In this document: positions 29,433 through 38,764 of the stretch, one piece after another
Layout of the letters: the number at the start of each line of letters is the position of its first letter
Position numbering within the stretch: position 1 is the first letter of the stretch
NCBI GenBank assembly: GCA_023053575.1
Contig: JAKZAP010000022.1
Span: 166,001-230,000 of the forward strand
Source: Branchinecta lynchi
Lineage: Eukaryota > Arthropoda > Branchiopoda > Anostraca > Branchinectidae
Reading direction: 5' to 3'
DNA length: 64,000 nt
Translations under genes and position numbers: made by a program
Notes under the pieces: generated by a model
What the model saw: only the letters and a program-made list of their open reading frames with translations
Told to the model about the DNA's origin: nothing
Database searches by the model: none

Positions 29433-31113
29433 ATGGCACTTGCCCTTCGGCCAAGTGCCATATAGCGATCGCAATTTCTGTCCGTCCGTCGGTCTGTCGG
29501 TCTGTCGGTCTGTCGGTCTGTCGGTCTGTCGGTCTGTCGGTCTGTCGGTCTGTCGGTCTGTCCAGGTTTTGCTAGTTCGGGCACTTCCAGATAAGCTAGG
29601 ACGATAAAACTTGGCAGGCATATCAGGGACCCCAAATGATTAAGTTGGAAATAGTCACTTCCCCGATTCGAGCACCGTGGGGGGAGTGGAGGGAGGGGGA
29701 ATCCGGAATCTTGAGGTATTTTTAACTATTGAACGGGTGATCGGATCTCGATGAAACTTGATATTTGGAACGGCCTCATGCCTCAGACGACCCACTTAAA
29801 ATCCGGACCGGATCCGGTGACTTTTGGGGGGAGCTGGAGGCGGCAACCGGAAATCTTGGGAAACGCTATGAGTGGAGGGATCGAGATGAAACTTGGTGGG
29901 AAGACACCTAGCAAACACTAGATAGATCATTGATATAACCGAGCCGATTCGGGCACTGTGGGGGGGAATGGAGGGAGGGGGAATCCGGAATCTTGAGGTA
30001 TTTATAACTTTTGAACGGGTGATCGGATCTCGATGGAACTTGATATTTGGAAAGACCTCATGCCTCAGACGACCTACTTAAAATCCGGACCGGATCCGGT
30101 GACTTTTGGGGGGAGCTGGAGGGGGCAACCGGAAATCTTGGGAAACGCTATGAGTGGAGGGATCGAGATGAAACTTGGTGGGAAGACACCTAGCAAACAC
30201 TAGATACATCATTGACATAACCGAGCCAATTCGGGCACTGTGGGGGGAGTGGAGGGAGGGGAAATCCGGAATCTTGAGGTATTTATAACTTTTGAACGGG
30301 TGATCGGATCTCGATGGAACTTGATATTTGGAAAGGCCTCACACCTCAGACGACCCACTTAAAATCTGGACCGGATCCGGTGACTTTTGGGGGAGCTGGA
30401 TGGGGCAACCGGAAATCTTGGGAAACGCTATGAGTGGAGGGATCGAGATGAAACTTGGTGGGAAGACACCTAGCAAACACTAGATACATCATTGACATGA
30501 CCGAGCCGAGTCGGGCACTGTCGGGGGAGTGGAGGGAGGGGGGAATCCGGAATCTTGAGGTATTTATAACTTTTGAACGGGTGATCGGATCTCGATGGAA
30601 CTTGATATTTGGCAAGGCCTCACACCTCAGACGACCCACTTAAAATCTGGACCGGATCCGGTGACTTTTGGGGGAGCTGGATGGGGCAACCGGAAATCTT
30701 GGGAAACGCTATGAGTGGAGGGATCGAGATGAAACTTGGTGGGAAGACACCTAGCAAACACTAGATACATCATTGACGTGACCGAGCCGATTCGGGCACT
30801 GTCGGGGGAGTGGAGGGAGGGGGAATCCGGAATCTTTAGGTATTTATAACTTTTGAACGGGGGACCGGATCTCGATGAAACTTGATATTTGGAAAGACCT
30901 CATGCCTCAGACGATCCACTTAAAATCCGGACCGGATCCGGGGACTTTTGGGGGGAGCTGGAGGGGAGAACCGGAAATATTGGAAAACGCTATGAGTGGA
31001 GGGATCGAGATGAAACTTGGTGGGAAAACACCTAGCAAACACTAGATATATCATTGACATAACCGAGCCGTGCCTACTCGTAACAAGTGCCATATGAGCT
31101 CGTAGCTCTTGTT
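29433..31113 (-). mobile_element. Helitron/HINE-like element, family A copy 3, nested in the Polinton TIR
   Basis: 1681 bp in the opposite orientation to copy 2. Read on the minus strand it has the same starts and ends. It has about ten GGTCTGTC-type microsatellite units (29481-29560) against about five in copy 2, and about five 281-bp core units against six. The junctions against the left TIR again show no target duplication. Confidence 0.88.
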
Positions 31114-31693
31114 ATTTAATAAAATCATCCCCTAATAAATGGAGTCCACAAAGGAAGTCTTGAATACAATCAGAATGAATAAATACAATGAGACAATCAG
31201 GAAAGAAGAACTAGTTCTAGGACTGAAATATACTATCGTTAAAATGAGAATTGCTAAGACAAAATATGGTGATAAGTTGGTTGTGGTCATTAATCATAAT
31301 AACAAACCCTGTGATTTGTTTATAACACAGAAATATAATGCCATTGCTAACGAATTACTTTTAAAGAAAAATCTGGTTTTGCAACCGATTGTACGCGAAA
31401 ACAAGAACAAAGAAACATATGTGGATTTAGAACTGTTTACTCAGTAATATTTGAATAAAAAATGAAAAATGTAAAAAAAAAAAAAAGTAGTGTATATTGT
31501 AGTATTTTATATGTAGTAAAGGGTAATATTTCTCATTTCTTGTATCCTTTATTTTGGAAGTAAGAAAATAAAAATGTTCTTAAAAAGGGGGGGTAATTTG
31601 GTAAAAAGGATGTTAAAATTTAAGAAATTGATGTTAAAATGGGGTTTTGAAATTGGGGGAAGGGTGGGCCAGAACCCCCTTTATATAACTACT
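31114..31693. repeat. Polinton right terminal inverted repeat, outer part
   Basis: 580 bp inverted relative to 14435-15013, ending ...TATAACTACT at 31693 and followed by the CAGAGT duplication. It carries the intact copy of the TIR gene and an A14 run at about 31473-31486. Confidence 0.95.
31139..31447 (+). CDS. Polinton TIR-encoded small protein, right copy (complete)
   Basis: 102 codons from ATG in CCCTAATAAATGG. Starts MESTKEVLNTIRMNKYN and carries YTIVKMRIAKTKYGDKLVVV and CDLFITQKYN, ending LELFTQ. It is identical to the left copy wherever that is translated. Because it lies in the TIR it is present twice per element, reading outward at both ends. Lys-rich, mixed beta/alpha pattern; it could bind nucleic acid, but that is inference. 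Confidence 0.7.
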   Translation: MESTKEVLNTIRMNKYNETIRKEELVLGLKYTIVKMRIAKTKYGDKLVVVINHNNKPCDLFITQKYNAIANELLLKKNLVLQPIVRENKNKETYVDLELFTQ

Positions 31694-31699
31694 CAGAGT

Positions 31700-32324
31700 G
31701 AAAAGGTTCTTCCTCGCAAAAGACTGAGCAAGAGTCAGTCGTTTTCTTTTCAGTATTTTTCTTTTTTTAATATTTGTTTTAGTAAATAGAAATGTAGTGT
31801 AAGTAGTATAGTATTTATTTTCCACTAAGGTAGTATAGTATTGATTTTTCATTCGTAAATAGATGTGAATTTTGTTTTTACGGGGTATGTATTTGTTTGT
31901 AATTCGTAATCGAATCTAATCTAAGTGGGGTTTGTTCAGAACTGACCTCACAGTCTCCAGGTGAACATTCCTGAGCTTCGCTTCATTAACCATTGAAATG
32001 TACGCTTTTATATCGGTCAATAATTAGGCGCCTCTAATAGCGCCAATTTTGATACTCTGACACGGGTCAACCTGTACGGGCAAACAGTATTTGATGTACA
32101 TCAAAATTAAGAGTGGACAACCCCTCGCCCGTTAATTCATACCACCGCTATTAGAAGTCTAGTCTGACGTTTCAATTATTTTACAGAAGAATCTCAACGA
32201 AAAAATTTCAAAACTTGACTGAGTTTGTTATTTTGTATCCACAATTCCAGTGCTATTCCCCGAAATCCCGAATATTCGGTAACTTATCAACATCCTATTC
32301 CTAATATCACAGGTAAAGAAATGG
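31700..32324. other. Intron stretch without a recognised gene
   Basis: Host intron resuming after the Polinton duplication. No exon, RNA or element end recognised. Confidence 0.4.
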
Positions 32325-32405
32325 ACAAACGTGATCCTCATGCGGGAATTGAACCCGCGACCTTCGCCTTATACGGCCGCTGCTCAACCACCGAGCTACA
32401 TAGGG
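32325..32405 (-). tRNA. tRNA-derived SINE head or tRNA pseudogene
   Basis: On the minus strand a canonical D arm (TAGCTCGGTGGTTGAGCA, stem GCTC/GAGC) and a canonical T arm (GCGGG-TTCAATT-CCCGC) are present at normal spacing. The anticodon arm around GGCCGTATAAGGC does not form a proper 5-bp stem with a 7-base loop, and the acceptor halves do not pair. This suggests a SINE rather than a working tRNA. Confidence 0.5.
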
Positions 32406-33059
32406 GACTGTGGACATGATCCGCAATAGACGACAATATCGGGCCAAAGGACAAGTGATCCCGCTGATAGGTAGCTTGTCTAAGCAGTTCACATTCCCAT
32501 ATCACGGGACTAGATAAATAGTATTAACCGTAAACAAGGGGCGTGACAGATAAACCAGGTAATTTGTATGAAGTCCCTTGTATAATATCCCGGTTTACCT
32601 AATATCAAGAACAAATAATCTGATAGAACTTCTGTCTTTTGTCCAATGAAGCGACTATGAATACTGTGACAAAACAGAGCGGACCTAGAGGTATTTACTC
32701 TAGCTTTGAGCTGATGCTGATACCCGTTTGATAATCTTCCGTCTTCGCCGTTGCTTATCGCACAGAAAATAGTGCAAGAGACTGGCAGTAGGCGTACTCC
32801 GCGCGCTGGCCCGCTCTGGAGCGCGTCCGTAGAGCCAATCAGCTTTGATTACTACCTTTCCTCACCTGCGGTTCACAGCAATTTAGCTATTTGTAGAGGT
32901 AGCAAAACGTGATGTGGCGCGAAGCTACTAACCTCCGCTCGTTCGTAGCGAACAGGAGATGGGGAAATATTCGACTGCGCTTAGCCACATTACAAAGAGA
33001 GAGAGAGACGGGTTTATTTATACAACATCGTAGCTGACAGCTAATTTGCGTTGCTTCAC
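32406..33059. other. Intron stretch without a recognised gene
   Basis: GC content rises near 32780-32830. A short GA run (GAGAGAGAGA) occurs at about 32997-33009. No exon seen. Confidence 0.35.
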
Positions 33060-33520
33060 TATAGTAAATAACAAACTAATACAAAAAAAAGGAAAAATAT
33101 CAGCCGGCTTTGTTTAGCAAATCCGTAAAGAAAGGTACAAACGAATTCGTGGCGGTTCGTTCGCGGATCTATTGGAACCAGTTTATTTTGGTGACGCGTA
33201 CGGTTGTTGAGCGGGGCAGTGGGTGGTAAGATGTCTCGATGTTGGGGTTTAGAGAGAAGAAACTTCCCAAACCTCAGGATAATCTGCTCGGACCTTTAGG
33301 CCAACGTGGGGAGATCGAGTTTAGCAAGCGCTTCACCATAAGATAGCTGTCGATCGCCAATAATAATAAACACGGCCCACTTTTGCACCGACTCAAGTTC
33401 TTGTATAAGGTATACAGTACGCAGAGCAGCAGGTCCCCATAGTGGGCTTGCATATTCCAGAACGGAGAGTTCGAAGGGAGACGGAGGTTCTGTCAGATTA
33501 TTTGTTCTTGCTAATATCCA
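33060..33520 (-). pseudogene. LINE reverse-transcriptase C-terminal fragment
   Basis: Translated on the minus strand this gives SVLEYASPLWGPAAL, YLIQELESVQKWA, LSYGEALAKLDLPTL and RSEQIILRFGKFLL, the thumb/C-terminal signature of LINE reverse transcriptases, with in-frame stops. No catalytic part is attached. It lies about 150 bp beyond the Axin donor at 33667. Confidence 0.65.
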
Positions 33521-33666
33521 TGAAGTAGCTAAATTTTCGCCGTTACGAGACGGTCTTAGCTAAACGTTTAGATCAAAATGAAGGGCAGTCGAATTCGATT
33601 CAAACAAGGTTAACATAAACCAGTCAGGCATGCAAGTGAGGAGCCGAAATACACTCAAAATCTTAC

Positions 33667-33883
33667 AAGAGAAAGAATCCGCGGGTATTCCCCTTTGCAT
33701 ATCCACATAATCAGGCACTGAGCGGGACTTCGTCATGTGGGACTCTTGATAGTCCGTCAGTCCTGAGTCGACACTCAGGACGGACACGCCGTCCCGTTCT
33801 TTCCGTCTGTGATGACCAGGGTGGGGGGACAGGCCAACGGGAGGAGGGCGAGCTGGGTACGGAATGGGTGGCTGCAGGGCTCC
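33667..33883 (-). CDS. axin: Axin exon: Pro/His/Arg-rich linker and SVDSG segment
   Basis: A 217-bp internal exon with acceptor CTTATTTTCTAG before 33883 and donor GTAAGA after 33667. It starts at a codon boundary, matching the codon-boundary end of exon 35631-35978, and ends one base into a codon, matching 11814-12060. The product runs from GALQPPIPYPARPPPVGLSP through HHRRKERDGVSVLSVDSGLT to SRSVPDYVDMQRGIPADSF. Vertebrate Axin has a His-rich linker in this position. The 5' edge is 22 bp from a CTCATACGGCACTTG phrase resembling a family A element end. Confidence 0.82.
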
Positions 33884-34139
33884 CTAGAAAATAAGACTGA
33901 GTTCTAAGCTCATACGGCACTTGCACCGGTAGGTAGCACGTATGTCAGCTAAGGATCCCGCTGTTAAGGCATGCAAATTTTACAGTATGACAAAAGTTTA
34001 TTTCAAGGGTTGTAATAATATTTCATGTTTTTCGACCACGTTGAGCTTTGTCAAATTTGTCTTATGTCGACTTATAGTGTAAATTTGGTCACGCATCTGA
34101 TACCCCTTTACGAGCGATGGGATCGTTTGGACCTAGGTC
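33884..34139. other. Short intron stretch
   Basis: Contains only a possible family A terminus at 33910-33925; nothing else recognised. Confidence 0.3.
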
Positions 34140-34320
34140 ATCTGACTCGTGTCAGAACCAGACCACACTGTACAAATTTTCTCCGAGTAAGGATTAAAGA
34201 TAAATTCAGTTTTTGCTACTGGGTAGTCTGGGATCTCTACTGAGATACGATTAATCGAAATTAGAGATAATCTATCTTTCTAGAGACAAGATTAATCCCA
34301 ATAGTATACTGCAAGATTTT
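34140..34320 (+). repeat. Inverted-repeat family I, copy 1
   Basis: Shares TTTTCTCCGAGTAAGGATT, TTTGCTACTGGG and CTCTACTGAGATA with 45050-45230 in the opposite orientation. Itself partly self-complementary (CTCTACTGAGATACGATTAATC versus GACAAGATTAATCCCAATAG). Non-coding, MITE-like. Confidence 0.6.
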
Positions 34321-35179
34321 TTTTTTTACAGACCAGGTTACAGGCCAAAGCGATTTTCAGTAGTAATGAGCGAATTCCTTTGAAAACGATGTAAAAGAAC
34401 ATGGCAGGAAAGGGGATCAACCTTCGGACTCCCAGTTTCGACCCGCGATTACGGGTCTTTTCAGCGGGTCTTTCCAAACTCATTTATCCTTCATTAGATT
34501 TCAACGAACGCTGGAACAAAGCTCGTTCTATAGCGTTCGGTTCTTGCACTGATGGGGTCAAGAACCAGGGCATTTTGTGCTTTAGCGCCTTTAGCTCATG
34601 CGCAATGGAAGGAGGTGTTGAAAACGTGGTTGAAAACGCAGATCATTCAGGAATTTGGACTTGAACAACAAGTCGGGCTGCTAAGGTTGGGAGGCGGAGT
34701 TCATTGAGGAGGAGGGCGTAAGGCACTTAGCCCCTACAGCAGATAATTCTCAGGACTCTATTTTGGATGAAAATCCATCTTGGAGACCATTCGGTCTCTC
34801 GGTTACTGTTTCTGGCACGGGGACCAGAAAACTGGCTTTCTACATGCGTGTACAACTCCCTCGACGCCCTCGACATAACATTTTTTGGTTGTAATTGTTC
34901 TGCCTGCCACTGTCCTCGTCCAGTTCCAATATGTTGTACTGATGACAACATTCAGCCAAATGACCACACAGAATAATTTTGGGAATCAAAAATGTTCCCA
35001 AGCTTACGAATATGTGCCGACGGTAAAGCAGCCTCCTACTTGAATGAACCTCGTAAACTGAAGCTTCATTTCCCGGCAACATCAAATAATCCGGTTGCGC
35101 CGGAATCCGGCCAGAAACTGAAACGTACCGATTTTCTACACGCGCAGCATTTAGGTAAGCATTGGGATATCTAGTCGGA
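34321..35179. other. Intron stretch without a recognised gene
   Basis: Small open frames on both strands (for example 34401-34664 and 34767-34976) show no motif or exon signature. Confidence 0.35.
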
Positions 35180-35600
35180 AAATGTAAACCATTCTCATCT
35201 TCAGCGCTTGCAGTTTCTTTTTCATCTCCGAACTCCAGAGTCGTGGCGACGCAACCCCGGGCGGCCTGAGTGGGGTTCTAAATTATACCAAATTCCGGTT
35301 TAAGCCACATTCCGGCTGGAAACTGAAACCGTACCGATGTTCAACACACGCAGTTTCTTCTTCATCTTTGAAATCTAGAGTCATGCGAAGCAACCCCGGG
35401 CGACCTGAGCAAGGTTTAAGCTAAACAAAAAACGAATTATCCGGTAAGCACTGGACAGCCGGTCGGAAAATAAAAAAAAATCTCATGTTCAGCCTATGCA
35501 GTTTCTTCTTTATCTCCGGACTCGGTAAAGTCGAGGCGATTCAACCCCGGGCGATATGTGCAGGGCTTAAGCCAAACAGTAAATTGTCCGCTTTAGGCCG
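35180..35600 (-). repeat. Three decayed tandem copies of the Axin exon 3' end in the downstream intron
   Basis: The last about 65 bp of exon 35631-35978 plus its donor and about 80 bp of intron recur three times at 140-150-bp intervals (anchored by GCAGTTTCTT near 35499, 35349 and 35209; real exon 35642). The farthest copy keeps codons for PGVASPR and EMKKKL with no indel across about 65 bp. The donor GT has changed in all copies (for example AAG-ATGAGA). Confidence 0.8.
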
Positions 35601-35630
35601 GATTCCGTCGGAAACTTAAACCGTGCTCAC

Positions 35631-35978
35631 CTTCAACACATGCAGTTTCTTCTTCATCTCCGGACTCCAGGGTCGTGGGGATGCTACCCCAGGTGATCTT
35701 AGCGGGGTTCTATCCGCCCAGACCCGTTTCACATGAGCGTCTAGGATGTCCTGGTCCAGGTCATCCTCAACAGGTGGAGCAGAAATTTTCATTAGTGCCT
35801 CCTCCAAACACTCCTTGTCCACCGAATAATGTGGGGCGTGCACTAGGGGTAAGGAGGGGAGGTCGTCGTCCCCTTCGTGAACCCGCCGGACCTTCTCATC
35901 ACCCTCGCGGCTTCGGATCACCGTCTCCAGTTTTCCGATGAGGATCCTAGCAAATCGCTCAGGGTCTTGAGGGGTGAC
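35631..35978 (-). CDS. axin: Axin exon: GSK3-side segment and beta-catenin-binding helix
   Basis: A 348-bp internal exon (116 codons, phase 0 at both ends) with acceptor TTCTCCTCTAG before 35978 and donor GTGAGC after 35631. The product starts VTPQDPERFARILIGKLETV, matching the conserved Axin EPxKFAxELIxRLExV helix next to the GSK3-binding site. It then has an acidic linker (HEGDDDLPSLP) and DQDILDAHVKRVWADRTPLR with SPGVASPRPWSPE, matching the beta-catenin-binding helix ILDEHVxRV and following SPGxxxxSP phospho-sites. Established: this helix docks on beta-catenin armadillo repeats 3-4. The ordered pair of motifs is strong evidence for Axin. Confidence 0.92.
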
Positions 35979-36463
35979 CTAGAGGAGAAAAGGAGGTTGG
36001 ACAGCTTTCGGGCGGACTGAATCCCCCTAATGCCTTCATCTCTATGCCATGACTTGAATGACACACAAAGAAATCAATATATTGGCATTAAGGATTCTCA
36101 AAACACCTCCGCAGAAGAGAATCGTGAAAGAACTTTTAAATTCCCCGCTCGTACAGAAAAGGTATTCTTCTCTAGCATTTCTCTAAATCTAAAAACTCGC
36201 TGTTTTTGCTTCTTTTTTTTACATCTAAAAAAGTCAAATAAAAGCAATAAATTAAAAACTGAAAATCAACTGAGAGCTATATGTTTCAACTTTCCTTTGA
36301 CATAACGAACATTATGAAATTACTTCCCTGTAATTCCTTGTTTATATAAAAAAAAATCTCTTTTGGGATACTCCAGGGATGTAGTATTTATTTTCTACCC
36401 ATCGTAAAGGAAGAGAAAATGATGGAATATATGAAAAGTCAAGCAAACAGATGCAGAAGAGAT
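35979..36463. other. Intron; LINE 3' fragment at about 36380-36455
   Basis: TATTTATTTTCTACCCATCG followed by AGAGAAAATGATGGA also occurs at 52828-52875, where it is attached to LINE coding sequence (minus strand). The fragment was then split by the hAT element at 36464 and continues after 38764. Confidence 0.5.
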
Positions 36464-38756
36464 CAGGGGTGGCCCGAAGCACTCAGGCCAGGGGGGGTGA
36501 GACCCCTCATTTAAACGACTCATGGATCGTAATATACGACTCGCAGGTACCAACAAAAATGAACTGTTGCGACTATGCGGCAATGGCGCACATTCCCCAC
36601 CAACAAATAATAGAGCCGGTGTAAAACTAGCTGCAATATATCAGCTGAAATTATTCTTGTAATCAAAATTTGTGTATACGTACCTTCATAGCCTCAGCTT
36701 TACATTTCAACTTTCGCATAAGAGGAAAGCTTTCAACGTCTGTACCCGGGACAAATTAAGGCAAGCGCCGCAGGCGAAATTTTTTTAATCTGCCTCTGTC
36801 TAGAAAGGTTCTAGCCAGCCTTTAATGTGTTTCAAATCTAAAAAGTTCCAAGCCTAATCGCCAAGTAAATGACACACCGTTCCTCTAAGTAGAGAATACT
36901 ATGAAATGTGCCACAGGCGAAATTTTGTGAAACGCCAAGGACGAGACCGTCTTTTTGCAATCCCATTGAAAAGGTAAAAACAGCTTTGAAATAACAAATC
37001 TGACCGTCGAAAAAAGTGACAAAATAGTGGCCACAGAAAACAAAGTAGATTTGTTCCGTATTAAAGCAAAAAAAGGAATTCCTGAAAAAAAAATCCTGAT
37101 TTATGGACGTAACCCGAGGAGCAAAGCGTCATTTTACGATCCCAATGAAAAATTAAGAATAGCTATGAAATCACGCCTCTGTCCATCGAAAAAGTGACAA
37201 AATAAAGCCCATAGAAAAGAAAGTAGATTTGCTCCGAACTAATAGCAAAAAAAGTAATTTTCACGTTCAGAACACACTTTCTCAGAAACGAAACGAGGAA
37301 AACAGATTTGCCAGTGCGTTAAAAAAAAAATCCGGATTTACGGACTTAACGAACTTTTGGTCTTGACCTGTCAGAAGTTTACAGATTTAGAAAAAGACGC
37401 CAGGTTCGCCAACGAGACTTGAGTTGCGTTTTTTTCCCGGTGATATTGATGTACTTTTGTTTCATGATCAAAGTACCGTGTACCGTTTTATTTGTCACTC
37501 GACACACTGTATTTTCATGCCGAAAACTAAAGCAGGTAAAGCTACGCTACATCTGAAGAATTGCAACTTTAAACTGGTTTGCAGAATTTGATTCTAAGCG
37601 ACAGAAGATGCTATATACACAGCAAATGAAGACGAGAAGTTCGCTTTTAGAATATCTTAAACATAAAAGAGATCATTTTCGAGTTGTATGAGTATCCTGA
37701 ATTTTACGAAGTCTTTTCAGATGTGCTTTAAACTAGCATACAGAGGCGTCACGTAGACGTAAAAAGAATCGATTTTTGGGGGAAACAGTTAGATTTATCT
37801 TAAACACGGTCGGTTTTCTTTAAATCAGTCGATTTTTCCGCAAAAAAAGACGGTAAAAATTACCAGCCAGTCGATAAATACCTTGCTCCTCCCATATCTG
37901 ATAGTGCTATGATTCGCAGTCAGCAGTAATACATACGATTCGCAGTCAGCTTTGGCTGAAGGAATATTTTTGATCCTCTCCCCCCCCCCCAAACATTTTG
38001 ATGGTAACGCCTCTGCTAGCATAGAGGCCAAAAATTTACCTCCCGACTAGAATGAGCTATTCCAGCGTCTACGGAACCCCTCCTGTCCTGGGAAACGAAT
38101 TTCGGGTGTATATTAAAATCCTCCTTGTCCTTTTCAAGCGTTGTTCCTACCTCAACCTCTCTTTGTAATCGACATTTTTCGATTTGTTCTGGCACACTTC
38201 TTTCGCGGGTCTCCTGTCATTTGATTTCTGATGGCTTTTCCATTCTGTTTAAAAATTCTATTCCTTCTTTTTTCACTTATAGCCAAAGATGACCAAAAAT
38301 CAATGCACATAACCTTGTCTCTCGCTTTCGGTCTATAAGGTATTTCAATGTTACCAGTCAGACTTCACTTTAACAACTAACCTATCCTATTGTAATTTTG
38401 ACAGGCTAAAATCTGAAAGACCGAAGTTAGGCAGATCCAAATCCCATGGGAGTAGACCAGGTAGCCGCATTGCTGACCCCATGAATCATGTCTGCGACCT
38501 ATCAGGTTACAAAACCTGGTTTAAACGACTTCTTCGAGGACTGGCTTACGACTGAAGCTGTGCAGAGATAAAATTTAAAAAAAAGTTTAAACGACTCGGA
38601 TTATTTTTTATTAAAATGAATATCCGAGACCTCGGCGAGGCCAAAATAAACGACTGATACAACTTAGCAAAAGCCCATAATAAACGACTGATACGACTTA
38701 ACAGAAGGCAGGGGGGGTGAGTCACCCCCCCTCACCCCCCCTTCGGGCCACCCCTG
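36464..38756. mobile_element. Non-autonomous hAT element with 8-bp target duplication
   Basis: Ends CAGGGGTGGCCCGAAG (36464-36479) and CTTCGGGCCACCCCTG (38741-38756) are perfect 16-bp inverted repeats, flanked by GAAGAGAT at 36456-36463 and 38757-38764. CAGGGGTG-type ends with 8-bp duplications identify hAT. No transposase frame is present in the 2293 bp. TAAACGACT recurs near 36513, 38521, 38587, 38650 and 38683, likely subterminal transposase-binding sites. The middle part (36700-38400) is AT-rich with no gene. Confidence 0.93.
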
Positions 38757-38764
38757 GAAGAGAT

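Larger units (their letters stand above)
14435..31693. mobile_element. Complete Polinton/Maverick element with 6-bp target duplication
   Basis: Both ends read AGTAGTTATATAAAGG inward and are flanked by CAGAGT (14429-14434 and 31694-31699). A 6-bp duplication, AG termini, long TIRs, and the set polymerase B, integrase, packaging ATPase, adenain-like protease and two jelly-roll capsid proteins define the family. Total length is 17,259 bp; subtracting the two nested Helitron-like insertions (1923 and 1681 bp) leaves about 13.7 kb. Polintons are integrating virus-like elements that probably form virions. TIR near-identity suggests a young insertion, although four genes are damaged. It lies in an Axin intron, with most of its genes on the Axin strand. 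Confidence 0.97.

Noticed and set aside
29087..29635. Open frames with Asp-Arg-Pro-Thr repeats on both strands
   Set aside because: They are translations of the GACCGACA microsatellite and family A termini in two inverted elements; all frames stay open because the repeat has no stop.
32307..32419. Peptide AGIEPATFALYGRCSTTEL as a coding signal
   Set aside because: This is the common false translation of a tRNA-derived sequence; the D and T arms explain it.
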